Below are positions 34,711 through 42,385 of a stretch of DNA of 64,000 nucleotides, one piece after another; position 1 is the first letter of the stretch; each line of letters begins with the position of its first letter. Under the pieces are notes generated by a model, which was not told the DNA's origin, did no database searches, and saw only the letters and a list, made by a program, of their open reading frames with translations. The DNA is taken from the NCBI RefSeq assembly GCF_019880305.1, contig NZ_CP082301.1:868001-932000 (forward strand), in the 5' to 3' direction. The DNA is from Streptomyces decoyicus (GTDB lineage Bacteria; Actinomycetota; Actinomycetes; Streptomycetales; Streptomycetaceae). Both the position numbers and the translations under genes were made by a program.

Positions 34711-35919
34711 ATGACGGACGACCTGGAACGCACGGCGGTGAAGGCCGCGCCCGAGCCGACGCCCGAGCCGGCGCCCGAGAAACCGGGACGCGCCCGGCTG
34801 CTCTACATCGACAATCTGCGTATCGCGCTGACGGCGCTCGTGGTGCTGCACCACACCGCCGTCACCTACGGCAACATCCCCGCCTGGTACTACACGGAGC
34901 CCGCCAAGGACGGCTCCGGCCTGCTCCTGGACGCCTTCGTCATGTTCAACCAGGCGTTCTTCATGGGCTTCTTCTTCATGATCGCCGGGTACTTCACACC
35001 GGCCTCCTACGACCGCAAGGGCGCACGCCCGTTCTTCCGCGACCGCCTCAAGCGGCTCGGCATTCCGCTGCTCGCCTTCCTCCTGCTGATACGTCCTCTC
35101 ACGGGCTTCGGCGGGTACGCAGACATGCGGGCCACTCTCGCCGAACGCGGCGAATCCCTTCCCTACTGGGCTTACTACGTGGGTAGCTGGGACGCGGGCC
35201 CGATGTGGTTCGTCGAGGTCCTCCTCGTGTTCGCCGTCCTCTACCTCCTCGTCCGCCGCCTCGGCGCACGCCGCCTGCCCGGCCTCACCGCACCGGCCGG
35301 CCGCGAGACGGCACGGGCCCCGCGGCCCCTCGCCATCGTCGCCTTCACCCTCGCCCTTGCCCTCGCGGCGTACCTGTGGCGCTGCGTCGTACCCGACGGC
35401 ACCTACGTCCCCGTCCTGGGCCTGCCCACCCCCAGCTTCCTGCCGCAGTACGCGAGTTTCTTCGTTCTCGGCGTGCTCGCCCACCGCCGCGGCTGGCCGC
35501 AGGCCCTCTCCCGCGCCGCGGGCCGCGTGGGCTTCGCCGTCGCCACCGCCGCGACGCTTGCGTACCTTCCCGTCGTCCTCACCGCCAAGGAGAGCACGCT
35601 CGGCGGACACGGCACCTGGCAGTCGCTGGTCGCCGCCGCATGGGAGTCGACGTTCGCCGTCGGCCTCGTCATCGGTCTGACCGTCCTGTTCCGCGAACGT
35701 CTCAACCGGCAGGGGCCCGCCGCCGGGTTCCTCTCCCGCCACGCCTTCGCCGTCTACCTCACCCACGCCGCCGTGCTCGTCGGGCTCGGCTACGCCTTCC
35801 GCTGGCTGCACGTCCCGGCGGCCGCCAAGTTCGCCCTCGTCGCCGCCCTGGCCCTCCCGCTGTGCTGGGCCGTCGCGTACGCCGTCCGCTCCCTGCCCCG
35901 CGCCGACCGGGTGCTGTAA
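34711..35919 (+). CDS. Acyltransferase-3/OpgC-like membrane protein
   Basis: A 402-residue membrane protein with about 10 helices. The opening LLYIDNLRIALTALVVLHHTAVTYG carries the conserved His of acyltransferase family 3, followed by FFMGFFFMIAGYFTPASYDRKG, FFRDRLKRLGIPLLAF and the terminal RHAFAVYLTHAAVLV. Such proteins transfer acyl (often acetyl or succinyl) groups to sugars or lipids at the membrane. In an operon with, and probably repressed by, the TetR protein, it may be an inducible resistance or envelope-modification enzyme (inference). Confidence 0.9.
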   Translation: MTDDLERTAVKAAPEPTPEPAPEKPGRARLLYIDNLRIALTALVVLHHTAVTYGNIPAWYYTEPAKDGSGLLLDAFVMFNQAFFMGFFFMIAGYFTPASYDRKGARPFFRDRLKRLGIPLLAFLLLIRPLTGFGGYADMRATLAERGESLPYWAYYVGSWDAGPMWFVEVLLVFAVLYLLVRRLGARRLPGLTAPAGRETARAPRPLAIVAFTLALALAAYLWRCVVPDGTYVPVLGLPTPSFLPQYASFFVLGVLAHRRGWPQALSRAAGRVGFAVATAATLAYLPVVLTAKESTLGGHGTWQSLVAAAWESTFAVGLVIGLTVLFRERLNRQGPAAGFLSRHAFAVYLTHAAVLVGLGYAFRWLHVPAAAKFALVAALALPLCWAVAYAVRSLPRADRVL

Positions 35920-36042
35920 CGCCGGCCGCCGAGAGCGGGCTCCGTGCCCCGGCCTCGAACCGGGGGCGGCCGGCAGCCGTCGGCCACGCGCCGGCCATCT
36001 GAGGGCACGAGGCATGCGGCTCGGGGCCCTACGGGAGCGTCG

Positions 36043-36104
36043 GGCGTGGAAGCCCCGCCAACCGGGCGGGGCTTCCACGCCGGTCCGGCATGGCGCCATG
36101 CCGG
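36043..36104. repeat. Two adjacent perfect palindromes
   Basis: GGCGTGGAAGCCCCGCC and GGCGGGGCTTCCACGCC form a 17-bp perfect stem with a 5-nt loop, followed 3 nt later by the 20-bp palindrome CCGGCATGGCGCCATGCCGG. The first can terminate the acyltransferase transcript; the pair also resembles a mobile REP-like element. Confidence 0.8.
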
Positions 36105-36153
36105 GGCGCGATGTGCCCGGATGCTGATGGCCTCCGAAGCAGCGGGAGAGACC

Positions 36154-36780
36154 ATGGGCGACCACCCCGGCCTTCAAGCAACCCGGCCATCGGCATCCCT
36201 GGGCGAGGGACGTGACACTACCGGCCAGTCCGGTGTCATCGGCATCGCGCTCGCCGCCGTGCTGACGGCCACACTCGCGCAGGGTTCCTGGCAGTGGTTC
36301 GCCACATACATCGGGGTGACGCTCCTTGCGGTGATCTTCTCCTTCTACCGGCTGCCGGCCTGGAGGCCCGGCCTCGGATCTGTGTACATAAGGAATCTGA
36401 CTGCGTATTCGCTGGTCGTCGGCCTGTGCGTGGCGATCGTGCTGGCCCCCATGCTCCAGCGCTGGGCGTGGCTGTTTCCGATGCCGGGCACTCGTGGTGC
36501 GTGTCCTGACGTGGGCAGGTACGAGAGTCTCCAGGTACAGGCCATGCTCGCGGGCCTGGCAGGTCGCGACAGCGCCGCCCTGGCCCAGGCGCAGGCGGTC
36601 CAGAGCCATAAGGCTGTTGCCGAATGCCTGTCAGCCACTACGACTCTGTGGCTGCCGGTGTACGGGGCCGGGGCGGCCGTACTGGCGGGGCTGGGCGCAT
36701 GGTTCATCGACCGAGCAAGGGTGAGGAAAGAGGCGGCCGTGGCCGACCGGCATCCTCCTCGCCAGGGCGAGCAGGCGTGA
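36154..36780 (+). CDS. Small integral membrane protein of unknown function
   Basis: A 208-residue protein with four predicted hydrophobic segments: GVIGIALAAVLTATLAQ, WFATYIGVTLLAVIFSFY, LTAYSLVVGLCVAIVLAPML and LPVYGAGAAVLAGLGAWF. A polar loop of about 60 residues lies between helices 3 and 4 and contains two Cys. The start is set at the ATG 5 nt after GGGAGAG; ATGs at 36121 and 36127 are in frame. No family recognised; no clear operon partner. Confidence 0.62.
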   Translation: MGDHPGLQATRPSASLGEGRDTTGQSGVIGIALAAVLTATLAQGSWQWFATYIGVTLLAVIFSFYRLPAWRPGLGSVYIRNLTAYSLVVGLCVAIVLAPMLQRWAWLFPMPGTRGACPDVGRYESLQVQAMLAGLAGRDSAALAQAQAVQSHKAVAECLSATTTLWLPVYGAGAAVLAGLGAWFIDRARVRKEAAVADRHPPRQGEQA

Positions 36781-36813
36781 CGGTGGCCTCGGTTGGCGAC
36801 GGGCCCGGTCACC

Positions 36814-37437
36814 TCAGCCGCGCGGCGGCAGCGCGGCCATTCCGCACAGGAAGGTGGCGGGGGCCAGGACCTCGGTGGTGAGCCGCACGCCCGTCAGGCG
36901 CTCCGCCAGCGCGAACGCGGCCTCGGTGGGCAGCTCGCAGCCCCCGTCCTCGCTGTCGCCGAGGTCGAAGCCGACACCGCGCATCTCCGCCACGAGGCTG
37001 TCCGGGGCACTGCCGTGCCGCTGGTTCGCGAACAGCGGCTCGAAGGTGACGCGTATATCGCCGTCCTCGATCCAGTCAAAATGGTCCAGCGCGTTGACAT
37101 TGCGGAAGTGCGACACGAGCCGGGTACCGCGCGAGAGCGGCACGGACACCTCGTCCGTGACCCCGAGATACCCGTTGTACTCCACCATCAGGGCCCAGTC
37201 GCCGACCGACGTGACGCCGACGAACATCCGCTCCCCGTCATATTCGTCCCACGCGTCGTATGCGGGCTCTGCCAACTCCTCGACTCCGGTGATCCGCAGC
37301 TCCTCCCGCGCCCCGATCCGGCGCAGCACCTCCTCGGGCGCGAGCCCTCGCACCAAGGTGAGGCAGTACGCCTCGGTGAGACCGGGGAGGTCCTCGTCGA
37401 GCCAGGCATAGTCAGCGGCAGTCGCGTTCGAGTTCAT
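36814..37437 (-). CDS. DUF6461 family protein
   Basis: A 207-residue soluble protein opening with TAADYAWLDEDLPGLTEAYCLTLVRGLAPEEVLRRIGA and continuing with WALMVEYNGYLGV and GTRLVSHFRNVNALDHFDWIEDG. These are characteristic of DUF6461, a family abundant in Streptomyces, often in multiple paralogues, without known function. The length is typical. It lies 72 nt after the TetR gene on the same strand and may be in its operon. Confidence 0.82.
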   Translation of the reverse strand: MNSNATAADYAWLDEDLPGLTEAYCLTLVRGLAPEEVLRRIGAREELRITGVEELAEPAYDAWDEYDGERMFVGVTSVGDWALMVEYNGYLGVTDEVSVPLSRGTRLVSHFRNVNALDHFDWIEDGDIRVTFEPLFANQRHGSAPDSLVAEMRGVGFDLGDSEDGGCELPTEAAFALAERLTGVRLTTEVLAPATFLCGMAALPPRG

Positions 37438-37509
37438 ACGCGGATCGTGCCAGCGCCCACTGACAATTCCTCAGGGCCTCGGCACAGCCTCCGGCCCGGA
37501 CCGGGCGGA

Positions 37510-38100
37510 TCAGTGCGTCCTGCGCAGTCCTGCGACAAGGAGCCCGACAAGAGGACGTGCGTCGTAGCGGGGGTCGTTGTCCGCGCCGATGCAGAGGTTC
37601 CCGACGCCACGCATGAGCGCGTAGGCCTCCAGGTCGGACCGGATCTCGCCGGAGGCGGCTGCGGCGTCGAGCAGCCGGGTGCACACGGGCACGAGGCGGT
37701 CGAGGAAGTAGGAGTGCAGCGTCTCGAAGCCGGCGTTGTCGGACTGGAGCACGGAAGCGAGGCCGTGCTTGGTGACCAGGAAGTCGACGAAGAGATTGAT
37801 CCATTGCTCCAGTGCGGCGTACGGCGTCGCGCTGGTCGCCAGCAGGGCCGGACCGGCCTCGGCACATGCCTCGACCTGATGCCGGTAGACGGCGATGATG
37901 AGATCCGCTCGCGTCGGGAAATGGCGGTAGATCGTGCCCATCCCGACGCCGGCCTTGGCCGCGATGTCGCGTACCGGCGCTTCCACGCCCGACATGACGA
38001 AAACCGCGGCGGCCGCGTCGAGCAGAGTCTCCTTGTTGCGCCGGGCGTCCGTCCGCTTGGGCCGGGGCACCTGCTCCGCGTCCTCGCCGCTGCCGTTCAC
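37510..38100 (-). CDS. TetR-family regulator
   Basis: A 196-residue regulator. HTH: ETLLDAAAAVFVMSGVEAPVRDIAAKAGVGMGTIYRHFPTRADLI; the ligand domain ends RSDLEAYALMRGVGNLCIGADND, typical of the SCO-type TetR_C family with C-terminal SBP-like helices. The GTG start is preferred because AAGGGAG lies 8 nt upstream; an ATG 57 nt farther upstream would place part of the operator in the coding region. Two matching sites upstream suggest autoregulation. Confidence 0.9.
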   Translation of the reverse strand: MNGSGEDAEQVPRPKRTDARRNKETLLDAAAAVFVMSGVEAPVRDIAAKAGVGMGTIYRHFPTRADLIIAVYRHQVEACAEAGPALLATSATPYAALEQWINLFVDFLVTKHGLASVLQSDNAGFETLHSYFLDRLVPVCTRLLDAAAASGEIRSDLEAYALMRGVGNLCIGADNDPRYDARPLVGLLVAGLRRTH

Positions 38101-38526
38101 CGCGCCACTCCCTTCACTCTCGCGATTGCCCACACGGAGCAGTGTTCCGTACCGCAAGCGGAGTGATGTTCCGTTTCTTCATGATGCCAGAGCAGGGGCC
38201 CGGCGGCCAAACACGATCGATGGCGCCTGATGCCGCGCGGAGGCACGGGCGGTACGCGTGCGCGTCCGGGCGGATGCATCCGAACAGAGCAGCCCCATCC
38301 CCCATCAGTGCGGCTTCGCCACCCTTGGCGCAACCGCCCCGTACGCCCGCCTGACGCGTCGGAGGAATTTCCATCAGCCGTGCACGGCAAGGAAGTTGAG
38401 GGATGGGGGGCTGGCGGGGCGGCACTTACCGACACCCGAAAGATTGCTTTTTAACGCTTTTGTCCCCTTGCGTCGGAAATATGCCGATGTGAATCTGGGA
38501 TCCCATTCGTCGAAGGAGTTGATCGC
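38101..38526. other. Divergent intergenic region between TetR and the coupled operon
   Basis: No gene seen. The left part holds two TetR-like operator copies (38135-38174). The right part, about 38440-38500, is AT-rich and presumably carries the promoter of the small-peptide operon. Confidence 0.5.
38135..38174. promoter_or_regulatory. Two direct copies of a CGGA-N8-TCCG operator
   Basis: CGGAGCAGTGTTCCGT and CGGAGTGATGTTCCGT are 16-bp near-identical sites with start-to-start spacing of 24 bp. Each is internally dyad-like (CGGA...TCCG), and they lie 35-74 nt upstream of the TetR start: a likely TetR binding region. Confidence 0.65.
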
Positions 38527-38712
38527 ATGGTTACGGATCGCACAGCGCCGGTCGAGACGGCCGCCCTGGCCGCCGAGGTCGAGGGACTGCTTGAACCCGC
38601 CGAGGCCGACGGTGTTTTCCGCGATACCCGCGAGTGCGGAGGGGCGCTGCTGTTTGCTGCGCTGCTCCTGATCTCGCCGCCCACCCCCCGGCCCAAGACT
38701 GACGTCCGCTAA
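38527..38712 (+). CDS. Small peptide heading the coupled operon (possible RiPP precursor)
   Basis: A 61-residue peptide; the ATG is 9 nt after AAGGAG. An acidic Ala/Glu-rich N-terminal half (leader-like) leads to RECGGALLFAALLLIS, a Cys-Gly-Gly followed by a hydrophobic stretch, and a Pro-rich charged tail PPTPRPKTDVR. It is too short for a lone membrane enzyme and directly precedes an operon of unknown proteins (16 nt gap). Precursor peptide, signal peptide-like pheromone or small membrane protein are all possible. Expression is plausible, function unknown. Confidence 0.6.
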   Translation: MVTDRTAPVETAALAAEVEGLLEPAEADGVFRDTRECGGALLFAALLLISPPTPRPKTDVR

Positions 38713-38728
38713 GGCTGAGGGGAAAGCG

Positions 38729-39430
38729 TTGGCTGAACAGACGCAGGGAGCAGTCCCGCTCAGCGCTGTGATTGCCGATGCCGCAACCGGGGTCGCCCTC
38801 GCCCTGCGGGGCGAGGGCGACCCTTTTGCGTTGTCGAGCATTCTGCGGCAGAGCGATGCACTGGCCCCGGCCGCCCTCCGGGTGCTCGGCGCCGATGCGC
38901 TCGCCCCCTACGCAATGGACCACCTCGGGGCGCCCGTCGGCGCGGACGACGAGGCGGTGGTCCGGCAGGCGCTCACGGCCTATGCGCCGGGAGCAGATGC
39001 CTCGGAGGTATCGGTGTGGAGCTACCGGGGCCTGGTCGAGGCCTCGCATGCGTTTCTGCCCGGAAGCGCACAGCAATGGCCGCCACCACCCGAGGCCGCG
39101 GCCGGATGGGTCGAGGCCGACCCCTGGCCGAAACTTTCTCATCGCGTGTCACAGCTTGCCGCGCTCGCCCTGCCCGGGCTGGCACCCGGTCTCACCGAGC
39201 AGCTGACCACACGCGCCGATGATCTGGCCCGCGGTTTCGTCCGGGCGGTACGCCGCCGGGACTGGTTGCAGGCAGCCGGCCTGGGCCGGTGGCTGGCCCG
39301 GCTGCCCGACGCTCCGCAGACTCTGGGGCTCGACAGCGGTCTGGCGTTCGTCCGCCAAATGGGCTGCGGTGACCCCCGGGTGGCGCTGCATGTCGTGGCC
39401 GCCCAGCGCTTCTACGGACGGGGTTGGTGA
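38729..39430 (+). CDS. Hypothetical helical protein of the coupled operon
   Basis: A 233-residue soluble protein, Ala/Leu-rich and predicted mainly helical (LSAVIADAATGVALALRGEGDPFALSSIL; TTRADDLARGFVRAVRRRDWLQAAGLGRWLARL). TTG start after GAGGGGAAAG. Its stop overlaps the next GTG by 4 bp, so translation is coupled. It shares no clear motif with the two paralogous proteins that follow. No family recognised. Confidence 0.7.
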   Translation: MAEQTQGAVPLSAVIADAATGVALALRGEGDPFALSSILRQSDALAPAALRVLGADALAPYAMDHLGAPVGADDEAVVRQALTAYAPGADASEVSVWSYRGLVEASHAFLPGSAQQWPPPPEAAAGWVEADPWPKLSHRVSQLAALALPGLAPGLTEQLTTRADDLARGFVRAVRRRDWLQAAGLGRWLARLPDAPQTLGLDSGLAFVRQMGCGDPRVALHVVAAQRFYGRGW

Positions 39431-40410
39431 CCGGCGGCCGGGGCGACCCCAGGCTGTTGGACCGGATGGTCCGCGACAGCCTGGGGTGGCTGGACAAGGC
39501 GCGCCCCTTCTTCTGCCTGCCCCCGAACGTGACCACGGACGCCGATCCCAATCTGACCCTCAAACCACTCGGTGAGCTGGCCGAACTGACCCAGCTGATC
39601 GGAGTACTGCACCCGCGGGACGACATCCGGCAGACGGCCCGCGGCCTCTTCGCGTTCGCCTGGAACGAGACCCGCGACGGTGAGCTGTTCGCCGAGCTGA
39701 TCCGCGGTGAGCCGTTCGCCACCTATCCGGTGGAGCTCTACGGAGTCTTCGCCCAGGCCGGGCTGCGCCATGCAGACGTCGACGATCTGGTGCACACCAC
39801 GACGCGGCTGCGTGGCTGGCGGGTGGCGCGCGAGGACCACACCCGTACGCTCAGCGTGCTCAACGCGGAGCGACGGATCGGACTGCGCCGGCACGCCGAC
39901 TTCGGCGCCGTGCTGGCACTGACCGGCCTCGGCCGGCTGCCGGAGCCCTGGGCGCTGGACCGCAAGGCGGCGTACGGCGTGACCCATGACGTCTTCCACC
40001 TCACCGACTGGGGACGCAACCGGCAGCGGCTGGCCCCCGAACTCGCCGGCTATCTGCGGCTGTGGCTCCCCTCCTGGCTGGAGAACTGGATGGAGGAACA
40101 GCTGTGGGACCTGGTGGGCGAGTTTCTGGCCGTGACGGCCTGCCTGCCCGCGGCCCCGTACGACCCGGTGGCCTGGCAGCGGCTGGCCGACCTGCAAGCG
40201 GCCGACGGCAGTGTGCCCGAGCTGGGCCCCGCGCCCACCACGGACGACCCGGCCGAGGCGTTCACGGCCTGCTACCACTCCACCCTGGTGACCGCGTTCG
40301 CCGCCACCCTCGCCCGTATCGCCTCCGACGAGGCCGAGACCGGTCCCCCGGCCGGGGATGCGGCGATGGCGGGCGGGCGGACCCCCTGCGAAAGCGAGAC
40401 AGCCCCGTGA
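39427..40410 (+). CDS. DUF6895-like protein, paralogue 1
   Basis: A 327-residue helical protein. Blocks shared with the next gene product include LKPLGELAEL, LFAFAW, PVELYGVFAQ, LSVLNAERRIGL and THDVFHLTDWG, the last with two His that could bind metal. It resembles proteins annotated DUF6895 (uncertain). The start GTG overlaps the previous stop (GTGA). Function unknown; duplication within one operon suggests a heteromeric complex or successive modifications. Confidence 0.78.
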   Translation: MTGGRGDPRLLDRMVRDSLGWLDKARPFFCLPPNVTTDADPNLTLKPLGELAELTQLIGVLHPRDDIRQTARGLFAFAWNETRDGELFAELIRGEPFATYPVELYGVFAQAGLRHADVDDLVHTTTRLRGWRVAREDHTRTLSVLNAERRIGLRRHADFGAVLALTGLGRLPEPWALDRKAAYGVTHDVFHLTDWGRNRQRLAPELAGYLRLWLPSWLENWMEEQLWDLVGEFLAVTACLPAAPYDPVAWQRLADLQAADGSVPELGPAPTTDDPAEAFTACYHSTLVTAFAATLARIASDEAETGPPAGDAAMAGGRTPCESETAP

Positions 40411-41330
40411 CCGTGACGGCCGCATCCCCCGCCTTGCTGCACCGTGTCGGCGACCGGGCCCTGACCTGGCTCGACGACCACCGCGAGCACTTCCGGCTGA
40501 CCCCCGACGACTTCGCCACCAACGGCGCGGTCGTCGAACGGCTCAAGCCCATCGGGGAGCTGGCGCTCAATATGCAGGTGCTGTTCCGGGAGGGGGTCGC
40601 CGGATCCCGGCAGAAGGAGCGGGCCGGGAAGCTGCTGGACTTCGCCTGGCGGGAGCTGCTGGACGGCGGCAATGTGCTGGCCCGGCTCCAGCACGACGAG
40701 CCGCTCTCCCCCGTGCCCCTGGAGGTCTATGCGACCTTCCACGAACTGGGCCACCGCCACCCGGGGCTGGAGGCCGCGCTGGAGGTGTGCCGGCGCACCA
40801 CGACGTGGACGGCACTGGAGATGATGCCCAACCGGCGGCTCGGTGTGCTCAATGCGGAACGCAAGCTGGGCCTGCCGCCCAGCAGCGACTTCGACCGGGC
40901 GGTGGACCGCACCTGGCTGGGGCAGCTGGCCGAACCGTGGACGGTGCAGCTGCACATCGCCTATGACCTGACCCACACCGTCTTCCACCTCACCAACTGG
41001 GGCGAGGCCCCCGAGCGCATCCCGCCGGCCATCGCCGACTACCTCACGCGGTATCTGCCCGCCTGGATGGACGACTGGGCGGACCTCGAACACTGGGATC
41101 TGCTCGGCGAACTCCTCGTCGTCGACGCCTGTCTGCCGCGGCCCACACTGGACGCGGGCCTGTGGGAGCGGTACGCGGCCGCACAGTCGCCCACCGGCGC
41201 GATGCCCATCCAGCGCCGGATGCCGCAGGGCGACGCCGCGCGGGTCTTCGATCTGGTCCACCACCCCACCCTGGTCGCCGCGTTCGCCTCCGCGATGGCC
41301 ACCTCCCGGGCCCTGTCCGCCGTCGGATGA
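40407..41330 (+). CDS. DUF6895-like protein, paralogue 2
   Basis: A 307-residue paralogue of the preceding product, aligned along its length (LKPIGELALN, LLDFAWRELL, PLEVYATFHELGHRHP, LGVLNAERKLGL, AYDLTHTVFHLTNWG). The additional HELGHRH segment is superficially HExxH-like but reads HELGH, which fits HExxH exactly; whether it binds zinc is open. It overlaps both neighbours by 4 bp. Function unknown. Confidence 0.78.
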   Translation: MTVTAASPALLHRVGDRALTWLDDHREHFRLTPDDFATNGAVVERLKPIGELALNMQVLFREGVAGSRQKERAGKLLDFAWRELLDGGNVLARLQHDEPLSPVPLEVYATFHELGHRHPGLEAALEVCRRTTTWTALEMMPNRRLGVLNAERKLGLPPSSDFDRAVDRTWLGQLAEPWTVQLHIAYDLTHTVFHLTNWGEAPERIPPAIADYLTRYLPAWMDDWADLEHWDLLGELLVVDACLPRPTLDAGLWERYAAAQSPTGAMPIQRRMPQGDAARVFDLVHHPTLVAAFASAMATSRALSAVG

Positions 41331-42367
41331 GCCCCGACCGCCCCGGACCGGCGCTCGGTGACCGCCTCGCGGACGCGGTCGCCCTGATCGATGCCCCGGA
41401 CGTCGTGGTGGGGGTCACCCGGAACGGCCGGCGTACCGTGATGACCGGCGGCTCGGCGCTGGCACCGCCCACGCCCCGCCATGCGCTGCGCTACGAGCTG
41501 GGGTCGCTGTCCAAGACCTTCACCGTGCTGCTGCTCGCCGACCTGGCCCGGGACGGCGTGCTGTCCCTGGACGATCCGCTGGCCGCCCATCTGCCGGAGC
41601 TGCCGCTGCCGCACCCGAATTCGCGCCGGATCACCCTGTGGCACCTGGCCACCCACACCTCGGGGCTGCCGCGGATCCCCGCCGACCTGGTCGCCGGCGC
41701 GCTGCTGCATCCTTACGCCAACGGCTATGCCCGTTACGACACCGAGCGGCTGCTGCACGCCTTCGCCCGCACCCGGCCGCGGCACCGGCCGGGCACCCGC
41801 TGGCGGTACTCCAACCTCGGTCTGGCCCTGCTGGGCCCGGCCATGTCCCGCGCCACGGGCGCCCCTTACCCCGCCCTGCTCACCGACCGGGTGCTGCGAC
41901 CCCTCGGGCTGTCCGACACGACGCTGGGCCCCGGCACCACCGGCACCGACGCCATCGGCCACCGGACGAACGGGGTGACGCCGGTGGGCAGCGCCGACAT
42001 GGGCGCCTTCGTCGCCGCCGGGTCGGTCCATTCCACCCCCGGCGATCTGCTCACCTACCTCGAGGCGCACCTCTCCCCCGACGACACGCCACTGGCGCGG
42101 CCGCTGCGCGACGTCCAGGTGCCGCTGCTGCGACGCGGCTGGCGCAAACGCAACACCCATACCCTGACGTGGTATCAGCATCCCGCTCCGCAGGGACCGT
42201 TGTACTTCCATGTCGGGGCGACCTTCGGCCAGCAGGCGTTCCTCGGCTACCACCCGGCGTCGCACACCGGGCTGGTCGCGCTGGCCACCCGCCGCGGCCG
42301 CAGCTGCCACATGATCACCACCGCTTACGAGCTGCTGTACAAACTGGCCGGCGATTCCGTGGTCTGA
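41327..42367 (+). CDS. Class-C beta-lactamase-like serine hydrolase
   Basis: A 346-residue cytosolic-looking member (no signal peptide) of the beta-lactamase/DD-peptidase/esterase fold. Motifs: SxxK as Ser60-Leu-Ser-Lys63 (GSLSKTF), YxN as WRYSNLGLALL, and HxG as FHVGATFGQ. Such proteins act as peptidases, esterases or acyltransferases. As last gene of a coupled operon headed by a small peptide, it could process or acylate that peptide (inference). ATGA overlap with the previous stop. Confidence 0.88.
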   Translation: MSPDRPGPALGDRLADAVALIDAPDVVVGVTRNGRRTVMTGGSALAPPTPRHALRYELGSLSKTFTVLLLADLARDGVLSLDDPLAAHLPELPLPHPNSRRITLWHLATHTSGLPRIPADLVAGALLHPYANGYARYDTERLLHAFARTRPRHRPGTRWRYSNLGLALLGPAMSRATGAPYPALLTDRVLRPLGLSDTTLGPGTTGTDAIGHRTNGVTPVGSADMGAFVAAGSVHSTPGDLLTYLEAHLSPDDTPLARPLRDVQVPLLRRGWRKRNTHTLTWYQHPAPQGPLYFHVGATFGQQAFLGYHPASHTGLVALATRRGRSCHMITTAYELLYKLAGDSVV

Positions 42368-42385
42368 ACCGGGGATCGCCGCCGG

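Noticed and set aside
40725..40770. HELGH in DUF6895-like paralogue 2 as a zinc-peptidase site
   Set aside because: The motif is absent from paralogue 1 at the aligned place and no downstream third ligand is evident; kept only as a remark.
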